Below, piece after piece: positions 23,517 through 34,600 of a DNA stretch of 64,000 nt (positions are counted from its first letter, which is position 1; every line of letters begins with the position of its first letter). Origin of the DNA: Rhipicephalus microplus (Eukaryota; Arthropoda; Arachnida; Ixodida; Ixodidae). The notes below the pieces were generated by a model. That model was not told where the DNA came from. It saw only the letters and a program-made list of their open reading frames with translations, and did not search any database. The translations under genes and the position numbers were made by a program. The stretch is from the NCBI RefSeq assembly GCF_043290135.1, contig NC_134710.1, positions 5,581,821 through 5,645,820 on the forward strand. The letters are read 5' to 3'.

Positions 23517-24833
23517 ATGGGACGTTGTTGTGTTCCCGGGTGCCGCGGCAATTATGAGAGTGGTCCTAAAGTGCGTGTTTTCGCATTCCCCAAGGATGAA
23601 GTTTGGAAGAAGTCTTGGATAAAAGCCATTCCGCGAAAAGATTTCACACCAAGCAAACACTCCAAGGTGAGAAACTGCTGAAATTTGTCTTACCGGCTCT
23701 ATCGCATTACTGGTGTTCTGGTTCTGTTACTGTTGAACGGAGCGAGTATCGTGAGTAGTGATGGTAGTTTTGTCGCACTTCAGGTAGGGCAGTGCGGTAA
23801 AATAGAACAGAAATACTCAGGCTCGTGTCAAAGTTCCCATTAGCCCGTTTAGTATGAAAGTAATTAAGTCACTGTTATGCTTGGCGCAGGTATGTGAACT
23901 CCACTTCCTCGAGGCTGACAAAGATGTCACATTTTGAAGCAGCGTCGGGACGGACGTTGACAGTCGACAGAGAGAGGGTGCGCCTTGTGTCAGATGCTAT
24001 ACCATCGGCTGCATATGCCGTGGCTGCTTGACAAGGGAAACACATTCTGCGTTGGGACTCACTTGCTACTCCCTTGTTGAGCTGTCGCGGTACTGTTTAG
24101 AAGAACGGAAGTTCAAGTATGTCTTGCTGGGAAAATTTCAAACTGACATTCTTGAAGATCGCTTCGGTTGCTACCATGAGCTTGCTGGTGCACAATATCA
24201 TGTTTCCGTGCGGCAGCTTCTGGAGTCTGAAAAGAAAATTCGTCTGCAAAAGCTGCTGATGCTTCCGCAGCCAGACATCAGCAGCGAAAGTGACACAGAA
24301 GTATCACAACATAACTTCTCTGTTCACATCTCAAACGATGAAATTTCCAACCCAAATCGTGACATGGAGGTCGCTGCTTATATCGCTGGATATTGTGCTC
24401 AATCAGCTCTGAAGAAGCTGTCATGCGCATTTTGCAGCAGCGTACTCGTCCTGGAGAGCAGGAACATAGATGTGCAAGGTAACACAATGATTTACAACTT
24501 GTCAAAAGGAAGCTTAAATTTTCCACAGCCATGTACTGTGCACATGGTGCTGGTGACAACGCTTCTTTCGAGAAGCTCACCAAGGGAGAAAATGCAAAGG
24601 CGTTCCTCGCGTCGAACAACCAACGTAGCATTGTCAGCTCCATTACCTTATCACTGCTAGGAGATGTTGAGCTAGAGACTTGTGAAAATGGCCATAACTC
24701 TGAGACTATCGTGCAGCATGTAGTGCGTGTTGCAACAAATGTCGCTCTGAACAACTTTTGTACACTTCGAAATGACCCCATCCAAGGCACCGCACAAAAA
24801 AGACAGCTGACAGAAAAATCAAAACCTTGAACA
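23517..24833 (+). pseudogene. THAP/P-like transposase, internally deleted (copy c)
   Basis: Exon 1 (23,517-23,666) begins MGRCCVPGCRGNYESG and ends at donor AAG|GTGAGA. After a 223-bp intron, exon 2 (from 23,890) starts VCELHF. Together these give the C2CH zinc site of a THAP domain. A one-base shift near 23,937 follows, then a jump straight to the C-terminal part (24,028-24,660): YSLVELSRYCLEERKFKYVL, KFQTDILEDRFG, AGAQYHVS and VAAYIAGYCAQSALKK. The tail continues in another frame to 24,833. The central catalytic region is missing, so this is an internally deleted copy that could at most make a DNA-binding protein. No terminal repeats were identified. Confidence 0.75.
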
Positions 24834-26011
24834 AGAAATGAGGTAGGATGGTTTTAGTCTTTCGTCCTAATGAAACCACTTCTACAAATGCATTTCTGAC
24901 TATTACAGTTTGATGACTAAAGCGTAAAGGCAGGCGTAAACAAACGCACACAGCACAGGAACACAAAGCACAACATAAAAGAAACACCGGCTTTCAATAA
25001 GTGCCCACAGAAGATATAACGAGAACGACTGGCGACGACGGCCGAGGTGCAGGTGGGCAACTAGCGTGACGTCACGCTCTCCCTGAAGGGGCCTTGTCAG
25101 TAGTTTAGGTGGTGTTGGATGAGGGTGCACGAGTGAGCGACCACCCCCTCCTCTCTGCACGGAAAAAGTGGCGTAGAAGATGAGATCGCGCGCCACCGCG
25201 TCGTGACGATGTGGCGACGCGCGCTAATTGCACCATCTTGCTGGTAATGCGAAAAAAACAATAGTTCCCCTTCCCCAGAATTGCCCGTCACCAGCGGTAA
25301 GTGGTAGATATAAATAGCTTGCCGTCTGACAGTTCAAAGTCATGCTTCTCCGTGGCTTAGTGGTTAGTGCCTCACATTAACGTTCCACAGAGCCGACGTT
25401 CCTTTCCACGTGCCGGAGTTTCTTTCTGAATTACTTTCGTTTTCACATTTATAGAAACGTAGTCATATGCGGTGAGTGACATCGACGATGACGGAAAAAT
25501 CCAGCCGAGAGTGTGCATATTGCTATGAAAAAAGAAATTGGCTTAAAGGGCGAATGCATGCGCGACGCGTAGCTTGGCACATGCATTGACGACAGAATTG
25601 AAACGTCACTATCAGTTGATATTTTTGTTGTTTTTCAGCTTGAATATCACGTGTCCAGACTAAAACTTTCAGCTGAAGTCTAGCAGTCTTCTCATGCATA
25701 TTTCTGTGTCTATGTTTTATTCCACTACAAAATGCATTTACAGCCATCTGGTGTTTAATGTCCAGTGAGATACCAGCACCCAAGGGTACAATACACTAAA
25801 TACCATCGAAATGCGACTGCCTCGGTCGTGATCGAACTATTCGAATGGGCGGTCGGGCTCCGCAACCACCTGACCACCACGTCGGAAAACAGACGAAAGT
25901 TAGAGCCCGCCTTCCTGTATTTTTTCTCGGAGTTCTGTTAAGCACATAATGCTTGCAGACTATCGTTTTGATCGGACATAGTACGCACAACGTAATCGAG
26001 TAAATACTCAC
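24834..26011. other. No gene recognised
   Basis: Contains a weak tRNA-like stretch (25,345-25,425, A-box-like TGGCTTAGTGG but a poor B-box) and, at its right end, intron sequence downstream of the coiled-coil exon. No open frame with recognisable domains. Confidence 0.4.
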
Positions 26012-26443
26012 ATTCTCTACGAGGTCGTCGACGAGGCCCCTCTCGGGTTTCTTGGTGAGCAGCACCCCGAGCAAGTCTCGGCGAGACTGCAAGTGGGCGA
26101 GGCGACGCGTGAGCGTGCGATTCTTTGCCAGCTGCACCTCGAATGCCTCGCGGTAGATTTCAGCTGTCTTGGCGCTGTCCCTAGCCTCGGCCTCCAGCCG
26201 CTTGGTGCGCTCGATGAGTTGGGCCAGCTGGCGCTGCTTGTGGGCCGCCGCGTGGGCGCAGCCGCACGGCTCTTGGCGGGCTCCGCGGCATGGGCACGCC
26301 GCCAGGGCGGCCAGCTCGAGCGGCGACCGGCTACTGGTGGCCGCCGGCTGCAGGTACACGTCACGCTCCTTGACGTCCGTCAACGCCAGCAGCTCGTCGC
26401 GCTCGCGTCGCAGCACTGCACATGGTATTTCTTCGCCGTTCAT
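26012..26443 (-). CDS. Putative host exon, coiled-coil protein N-terminus
   Basis: Minus-strand frame opening at ATG 26,443 (context GGAGGCGATATGAACG) and running 144 codons to a consensus donor, GAGAAT|GTGAGT at 26,011-26,006. The following codons after the donor look non-coding. The product is strongly amphipathic and heptad-like: VLRRERDELLALTDVKERD near the start, then a Cys/Ala-rich insert, then LAQLIERTKRLEAEARDSAK and a long Arg/Leu-rich helix. GC content and codon use (GCC, CTG, CGC) differ from the AT-rich surroundings, as expected for a host gene. An acceptor-like AG just upstream (26,449-26,453) leaves open whether this is the first or an internal exon. Family not recognised. Confidence 0.55.
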
Positions 26444-26650
26444 ATCGCCTCCTTAGCGTAAACACATCAAGGTATGACAGACATAACACGACATGCCTGC
26501 TGCGTAAGTCATGAAGACGATTCCTACAGTCACGGCGATTATACGCACGCATTACCCGGCTCAAGGTACATGGCAATGCGCCATCCAATCCGGGACAACG
26601 ATAATAAATATTCAAGCAATTTGAGTTCATTAAATGAGCCAAATAGCCCC

Positions 26651-26908
26651 GCCGCGGTAGTCTAGTGGCTAAGGTACTCGACTACTGCAAAAAAATAGCC
26701 CCGCAGGTCGCGGGATCAAATCCCGGCTGCGGCGGCTGCATTTCCGATGTAGGCGCAAATGTTGTACGCCCGTGTGCTCAGATTTTGGAGCTCGTTTAAC
26801 AGCCCCAAGTGGTCAAAATTTCCGGAGCCCTCCACTACGGCGTCTCTCATAATCATATGGTGGTTTTGGGACGTTAAACCCCACATATCAATCAATCAAT
26901 CAATCAAT
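26651..26908 (+). mobile_element. Ruka-type tRNA-derived SINE
   Basis: tRNA-related head with A-box region (TCTAGTGGCTAAGGTACTCG) and a degenerate B-box (GGGATCAAATCCC), then the conserved body (GGCTGCATTTCCGATG, GGAGCCCTCCACTACGG, TTTTGGGACGTTAAACCCC). It ends in an (ATCA)n tail at 26,887-26,908. About 10 extra bases (an A run plus TAG) lie between the A and B boxes compared with the 56.8 kb copy. Confidence 0.9.
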
Positions 26909-28331
<1,423 letters not shown>

Positions 28332-28339
28332 TATATAAA
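28332..28339 (+). promoter_or_regulatory. TATA box candidate
   Basis: TATATAAAG-type box 38-45 bp upstream of the ATG at 28,377, leaving room for a start site near 28,362. Confidence 0.35.
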
Positions 28340-28376
28340 GAGGGGCCACTGGAGCCTTTTCGCGGCCTATAGCAAG

Positions 28377-28535
28377 ATGGAGTCTGACCAATCGCCAGAT
28401 GGCATACCTCTGCTCACTTTTACTCTTTTGTTAACATATATCATAGCCGCCTCAGGAGGACAAGAATACCCAAGTATGGCATCAATTTCTTGCAAGGAAG
28501 AGGTTATATTCATTTGTTCGTTTTTCCATATCTGA
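28377..28535 (+). CDS. Possible first exon of a small secreted protein
   Basis: ATG in fair context (GCAAGATGG) opens a 52-codon frame. Residues 10-26 (IPLLTFTLLLTYIIAAS) form a hydrophobic segment ending in small residues, like a signal peptide, followed by GGQEYPSMASISC. A donor-like AA|GTATGG lies near 28,476, so the frame may continue into another exon. A TATA box sits upstream. Tick salivary genes often have a short first exon coding the signal peptide, but this is inference; no downstream exon was identified. Confidence 0.3.
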   Translation: MESDQSPDGIPLLTFTLLLTYIIAASGGQEYPSMASISCKEEVIFICSFFHI

Positions 28536-28687
28536 TCTACATCACGTGCCGATGAGGATGTTCAATGCCTTACAAGAAAAAGCAGTAAAGTCTAACTAGA
28601 ACGTATTGTCTTTCTGAATTCGTTTTGCACAGAGACACATTCTCGTGGTTTAGATGTACTGTACATGTATTCTCTTAGCGAAAGCAT

Positions 28688-28767
28688 GGTCGTGTAGCCT
28701 AGTCGTAAACCCAATCGCTTTCGGAGCATGAGGGTACGGGTTGAAATCCTAGTGGCGGAAATGAAAC
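28688..28767 (+). mobile_element. Degenerate tRNA-derived SINE head
   Basis: tRNA-like order: GTAGCCTAGTCGTAAAC (A-box region), an anticodon-arm-like middle, and GGGTTGAAATCC (B-box-like, 28,738-28,749). It has too many arm mismatches for a working tRNA. Confidence 0.4.
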
Positions 28768-29723
28768 ATTTTGATAATTTGTTTATGCTGAAGACGTTAT
28801 CGTGTCTGACCGGACACTCGTGGCGCTGAAAGCAGTTCAGTAGCTCGGCTGCAGGGCCCTACGGGAGTGTCCGCTCTTTTTGTAAGTATGTTCCTCTATG
28901 CGATGGGCGTGATTCCCACAACCCAGAAGCGCCGATGACATGTATGACGAACTCGACCGCTAAGATTCGCCGGGAGCTGTACTCGTACGGGTCACCGATC
29001 ACGGTGCAGGTGGCTCGCGACAGTTGAAGTTTGGACATTCCTCAAGCCTCTCACTGTCGCGTTAAAATGTACACGAGGTTATCAAAACTATAGAGATCGT
29101 CAGAGACACGTTGGAGTTGTGGATTTGTCGACAGGCGTTGTTTTTCTGGCGTACTAGCATACACACCGCGGCATCGCATGTCGTATGGGACGCCGGATTG
29201 CAACGCACGTAGATTATTTCTCAGTCAGCACTGCTGAAAAATTGTACCAACTCTGTGTGTAAGCGCCTTGGTACAACTCTCAGGCTTCAGTATCAGTGGC
29301 TTCACCACGCTGAGATCAATATGACAGAATGCCAGCTTATATATAATTAGAATTTAGTAATGAAAATGGCGTTGAATGTCTAAGAAATTTATATTAAAAG
29401 GTCGACGTGCCTACAGAGTACTTAATGATCACCAGATATCTTCACGTTCTAGATGTACGCTTGCTCTTCAAAACGCGTAATAGAGACATTGCGCCACCTG
29501 CACTAGAAGGGGACTAGACATCGATAGTATAAATACCAGTTGCTGTATGAATGGTTGTCCGTAGCGCGAGAGGTATATATGTTCAGTGTTGCCGTTTTCT
29601 GTGTTGCGTATAGTATATGTGACGTAAATTTGAAGCAATCTATGCAGTTCACTGTTTTCAGAAAATGCTCGAGACGCTAGTTTCAGCGCAGCAGGAGTTA
29701 TTCTAATCTTGAAGGGAGTTGAC

Positions 29724-30000
29724 GCACTCTCGCCCGACCAGATTGTAAATGTTTGTGAGAGAGTAGGTAGTGCTAATCCCGCAGAGAGTGCATGAACTCT
29801 CTCTCAGAAATGTGGCTGTACTCTGGCGAGGGAGCTTGTTCACTCTCGTTCAACCTGAATACCGCCACACCAACGAGTGAGTGTGTCTACTCTGAGCAGC
29901 ACAGAGTTCCAAGCTCTCCTGAAAAGAAACTGAAATATGGGACAAGCTTCTACTCCCGCAAAGAGAGTAGTCAGCACTCTCTTGGGGCTGTGAGTGTTAA
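29724..30000. repeat. Cluster of ACTCTC/GAGAGT motifs
   Basis: About a dozen copies of ACTCTC, CACTCTC or their complement within about 280 bp, roughly every 20-30 bp and in both orientations, with otherwise unrelated sequence between them. Meaning unknown. Confidence 0.5.
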
Positions 30001-30248
30001 GGAAACAGGCGCAGTAGCGTGTGTGCATTTTGTAGTGGTTTACCGGCTTTAAACCAAGAAGTCATTTTGATGATCACATCTTCTGACGCTCGATTGTCAT
30101 GGGTGCTTGTACCACAAATTATTACTGCAACATATGATGTCACATTGTGAAGCATGTGTACAGGACGCATGTGTTTGTAAAGTATGTGTCACTTTCACTG
30201 CATTTCAAGGCACAGGAAGCTATTTTCAATATATTCACAAGCACACGC

Positions 30249-30312
30249 TTAGCCGTGTGATAAAACATCCGCTTGCCGCTGAAACGACGTGGGTTCAATC
30301 TCCACTCGCACT
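30249..30312 (+). mobile_element. Degenerate tRNA-like stretch
   Basis: AGCCGTGTGATAAAACATCC resembles an A-box arm and GGGTTCAATCTCC (30,291-30,303) a B-box. It is likely a SINE head remnant rather than a tRNA gene. Confidence 0.35.
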
Positions 30313-30670
30313 GAAACAACCCGGGTTTGATCCCAACTCTGACACAGGATTTTTAGTTATTTATTCTATTTGTATCGTTCTGTATATTTCTGTGACGCAT
30401 ATGATTATTTTTCGCTCACAATCAAAGACGCCGATGTCAAAACCAATGCAGGAATTTCGCGAAACCAGCTCTTTAGCATCAAACTAGGGGTCGATAGATA
30501 AAACAAAATGGTGAAACATTTTACATGCGACAGTTTATTGAATTTTATTATTAAAGCAATGGCACAGAGCCCTAAATATAACATAGGCCACATCGAGGAA
30601 GAACACTCTGGTCAGAGGCGTACCAACTTTTTTGCGAGTGGGGGCAAATCTACATCACTCCTCTGCTGGG

Positions 30671-30673
<3 letters not shown>

Positions 30674-30764
<91 letters not shown>
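30674..30764. repeat. (TA)n microsatellite 5' of the PLE
   Basis: About 45 TA units directly upstream of the Penelope-like element. Confidence 0.98.
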
Positions 30765-30767
<3 letters not shown>

Positions 30768-30961
30768 TCCACTAATTTAAGCAGGAAGGGGGAAGTGGGG
30801 AAAAATATTACTAGAAGCGTCCTTGCAACTGACTCGGGTCATTGCGGACCATGGTGAGCGTAAGGCCGCTGAATACAGTGTCGCGGAGGCCACGCAGAAA
30901 TTAGTATCTAATCTCGGAGAGCATGAGGCAAGAGAACTGGAAAGATATGAACTAAAGAGAG

Positions 30962-33416
30962 ATGCGAAAGTTCAATAGTAAAGATAGAAAACTATATCAG
31001 GACTGTAGAACCTCCACTGCTCTGCAACAGGAAAATAGGAATGAGACCCTACAAGAACGCCAGGGACCACCCGTACCACAACTTAACTTTGAGGAGAAAA
31101 ATGGGAACTCGAAACTACAGTGCGATCCCAATCAAAACAGCCTTACTCTCGATGATGCTGACACTCCCGTGCCACGTGATAGCCGAGAGCAGCCAAAAAC
31201 TTATGAGACAAATGTCCTCAATCTGTCCAACACAACGCTTACACCCGCTCAACTACAAGTTTTGTCGAGAGGCTTAACATTTTGTCCATTATCAGGTAGA
31301 TTCAATGAATTTGAACTGTACCAAGACCTCATCAACTTTGCGCGTAATCTCCGCCTCCGTGAATACTTTCATGATCGCAAGGACTGTACGGACGAGAATA
31401 GATTGATTGGTGGTGACAAATCATGGTGTCCAGGTGAGCAGAAGGACAAACAACTTGATATGTATATATCAGCAGTTCAAAAAGATATCATCAGAGCGTA
31501 TGAAAAAAATCTGCCATTTCGAAACAACATATCAAAGTCAGAACGAAGGGCACTCGATGAACTACGAAAAAACACTGGAATTACTATCAAACCGGCTGAT
31601 AAAGGGGGCTGCGTAGTAATTCTAAACACGTCGGACTACTTAAAGGAAAGGGAACGACAGCTATCAGACACAAAATTCTACAAAGAACTTCCAACGGACC
31701 CGACTCCCGAATTTGAAAGGGAGATAAAAGTAACCCTAAACAATCTCCGCCAGGACGACAAAATTACCGGCAAAATGGTAAAAGCAATGTTACCGGCCCA
31801 TTCTGTTCCCAGTCCATTCTATTTGCTCCCCAATATACACAAGGCAGGCAATCCGGGACATCTGATAGTATCCAGTAAGAGCACATCAACATAAGATATA
31901 TCAGAATTCATGAACTGCTTAATAAAAAACCTCATCCCAAATTTTCCCTATTACCTAATGGACACAAAGCACTTCATCTGCGTAACTTCAAGTCTCAACC
32001 TCCCAGTCGGTAGTTTTCTGGTGACCATGGACATCTGCTCACTGTACACCAACATACCCCACCATGACGGAATAACGGCTATGGCTTCTGAATATATGTA
32101 AAATCTGACTCATCAACTGGTGTAAGGGGCGACATACTGTTTACATTTCTTGAACGTGTACTAAATTATAATCATTCATTGTGAAGCCCTTCCTTCAGGT
32201 CAGTGCCACTACAATGGGCACAAAAATGGCCCCAAACTTTGAGAGCACCTTTATGGCTTCACTTGAAATCCCATTCTTGAGGGACGCACCTTGAAACCTT
32301 TCTACTACAGAAGATACTTAGACGATATTTTTATGATATGGAACCACGATGAGCGAAGTCTTTTCCGCTTCATAGGGGATTTTAACAAGTTCCACCCCTC
32401 AATTAAATTCACGCACAAGATTTCCAAAACTATTCTTGTACGTCACTGTCACGGTCAAAATTGACCGCCTGTCAACAAACCTTTACAAAAAGCCTACAGA
32501 CCGTCAAATGTACCTACATTTCAACAGCAGCCAATCAAAGCATTGCAAAACGGGTATTCCATGTTCTCAGGCCTACCGGTACCGAAGAATATGCACCGAT
32601 ATGCGGGAATTCGACAGACACGCAGAACGCCTAAAGCATTCCTTTTTGAAACAAAATTATCCCGAAGACATTATTGACGATGCCGTACTACGTGCTCACA
32701 ACGTGAACAGGAATAATATAATTAAGCGACCAAACAGAGTATCGAAAACGACTTCCCAAGCAAACATTGTACTAACTTACTCCTCATCAGCGCCACGAAT
32801 CAACAACATACTTTCCCACCATTTCAACATAATCAGGCAAAGCAAACGACTAACTTCTATTTTCGCGAAGCCACCTCACGTGGTGTACCGCAGGGATAAA
32901 AATCTGAAGGACAATGTAGTCAGAGTAAAAGCAAACACCCCCAAAATTCAATCAGGGTGCCATCCCTGCGGAAAAGCTCGATGCAAGGTATGCCCACAGA
33001 TGGTCACAACACGTGAATCCAAAGCGAACTTCTCGGATTTCAAATTCTGCATAACTGAAAGCCTTAATTGTGACTACATTAACGTAATATACATGCTACA
33101 TTACAACATCTGCGGACAAGAATATATCGGCCAAACAGACACGCCATTTCGGCTGCGGTTCAATAATCACCGGTACCACGCCACTTCACTGCCGAAGCTA
33201 CCTTTATCTAGACATCTGCGCCTGCCAAACCACAATTTTGAAAATATCAGTGTAACTCTTTTGCAGTACGGTTTCTCAAACAGGTGCGAGTGCAGACAGC
33301 GTGAGGCATATTTTATTTTCAAATTTAGAACATTAGTAGCCGGCATCAACGAGGACCCCGGAATACTCTCCTGCCTCCGAGAAATAAGCCAAGAAGAAAT
33401 TGGTGACAAAGATTGA
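30962..33416 (+). pseudogene. PLE reverse transcriptase - GIY-YIG endonuclease
   Basis: The frame from 30,962 encodes the N-terminal PLE region (LNLSNTTLTPAQLQVLSRGL; KPADKGGCVVILN) and RT blocks FYLLPNIHKAGNPG, TMDICSLYTNIPH and the catalytic RRYLDDIFMIW (YLDD at 32,315-32,326). In-frame stops lie at 31,892, 32,099 and several more up to 32,315. A frameshift near 32,440 leads to the frame ending at 33,416. This holds LSTNLYKKPTDRQMYLHF, a Cys/His cluster (GCHPCGKARCKVCP) and the GIY-YIG core (INVIYMLHYNICGQEYIGQT, with RFNNHR downstream). The enzyme would cleave target DNA and prime reverse transcription; this copy is inactive. Confidence 0.88.
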
Positions 33417-33889
33417 TAGCTGGAGCCCATGCTTGTTTTTTCTGACTGACTCGTACGTGTACACTGTCCTTTCTTGCTGTTTTTTTTCTTATATTTCTTT
33501 TCACGTATACATACAAAGTGTTTACGCTCGCCTACCACTTGACGGCCATTGAGGGGAAACGGGCGAAGATGAAAGGCAAAGAGCTGACCAACCCATTAAG
33601 GGGAAACTGTTTCCTTACGTGCGGCGCCGTCGTAGGCCCCTTTCACCACCGCGGCAACAATCTTGGGTGGCCTGACACACGTCGAGAACTGGCCAGCACA
33701 GGATGAGAACCAGATGTTGACTGACGCCGGCATTTGGATGTGCACAGTTTGGTTTTGTGCTCAGCGGTCACAGTGTTTTGTTTCTTTTTTTGTTTCCTTT
33801 GTTCTCTCTCACTCTCGCAAACATCTTTCAAGGCGAGAGGGACGCGGCAGCAACGAAGTTTGAACATCTATGATAGTATAACTCATCCT

Positions 33890-33920
33890 CTGACGAAGGG
33901 AGGACCCCTCCTGAAACTGT
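33890..33920 (+). ncRNA. Hammerhead-ribozyme-like motif at PLE 3' end
   Basis: Conserved core in order: CTGACGA (33,890-33,896), stem II GGAGG/CCTCC with a short loop, GAAAC (33,913-33,917), then TGTT as cleavage-site side. TCCT upstream and AGGA downstream can form a 4-bp stem I; stem III is minimal (AC/GT). This matches the minimal type I hammerheads known from Penelope-like elements. Confidence 0.6.
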
Positions 33921-33972
33921 TAGGAAATAAATATATATACCACCACTGACAACGCTCCCGTTGTGCCTTATC

Positions 33973-34101
<129 letters not shown>

Positions 34102-34145
34102 TCACTCCGACGAAGGCAGGCCCACCTGCCGAAACGTTAGTAAAA
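34102..34145 (+). ncRNA. Hammerhead-like motif, one core change
   Basis: CCGACGA (core CTGACGA with T4 changed to C), perfect 6-bp stem II GGCAGG/CCTGCC with loop CCCA, then GAAAC and GTT. ACT/AGT can form the base of stem I. The core substitution should impair cleavage. Downstream sequence resembles that after the motif at 40,704. Confidence 0.55.
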
Positions 34146-34221
34146 CTAGTGTTTTTTCGCACGTTTGTCTACCTTTTTTTCTACCGCATTTTCCACCGGA
34201 TCTATTGAATTTCACCCCGCC

Positions 34222-34600
<379 letters not shown>

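Larger units (their letters stand above)
28536..30673. other. Intergenic; tRNA-derived remnants and motif cluster
   Basis: Holds two degenerate tRNA-like stretches and an ACTCTC/GAGAGT motif cluster. No convincing gene was found; the open frame at 29,792-30,052 coincides with the motif cluster and has no recognised domain. Confidence 0.4.

Noticed and set aside
25345..25425. tRNA-like sequence
   Set aside because: Only the A-box is convincing; the B-box and acceptor stem do not fit.
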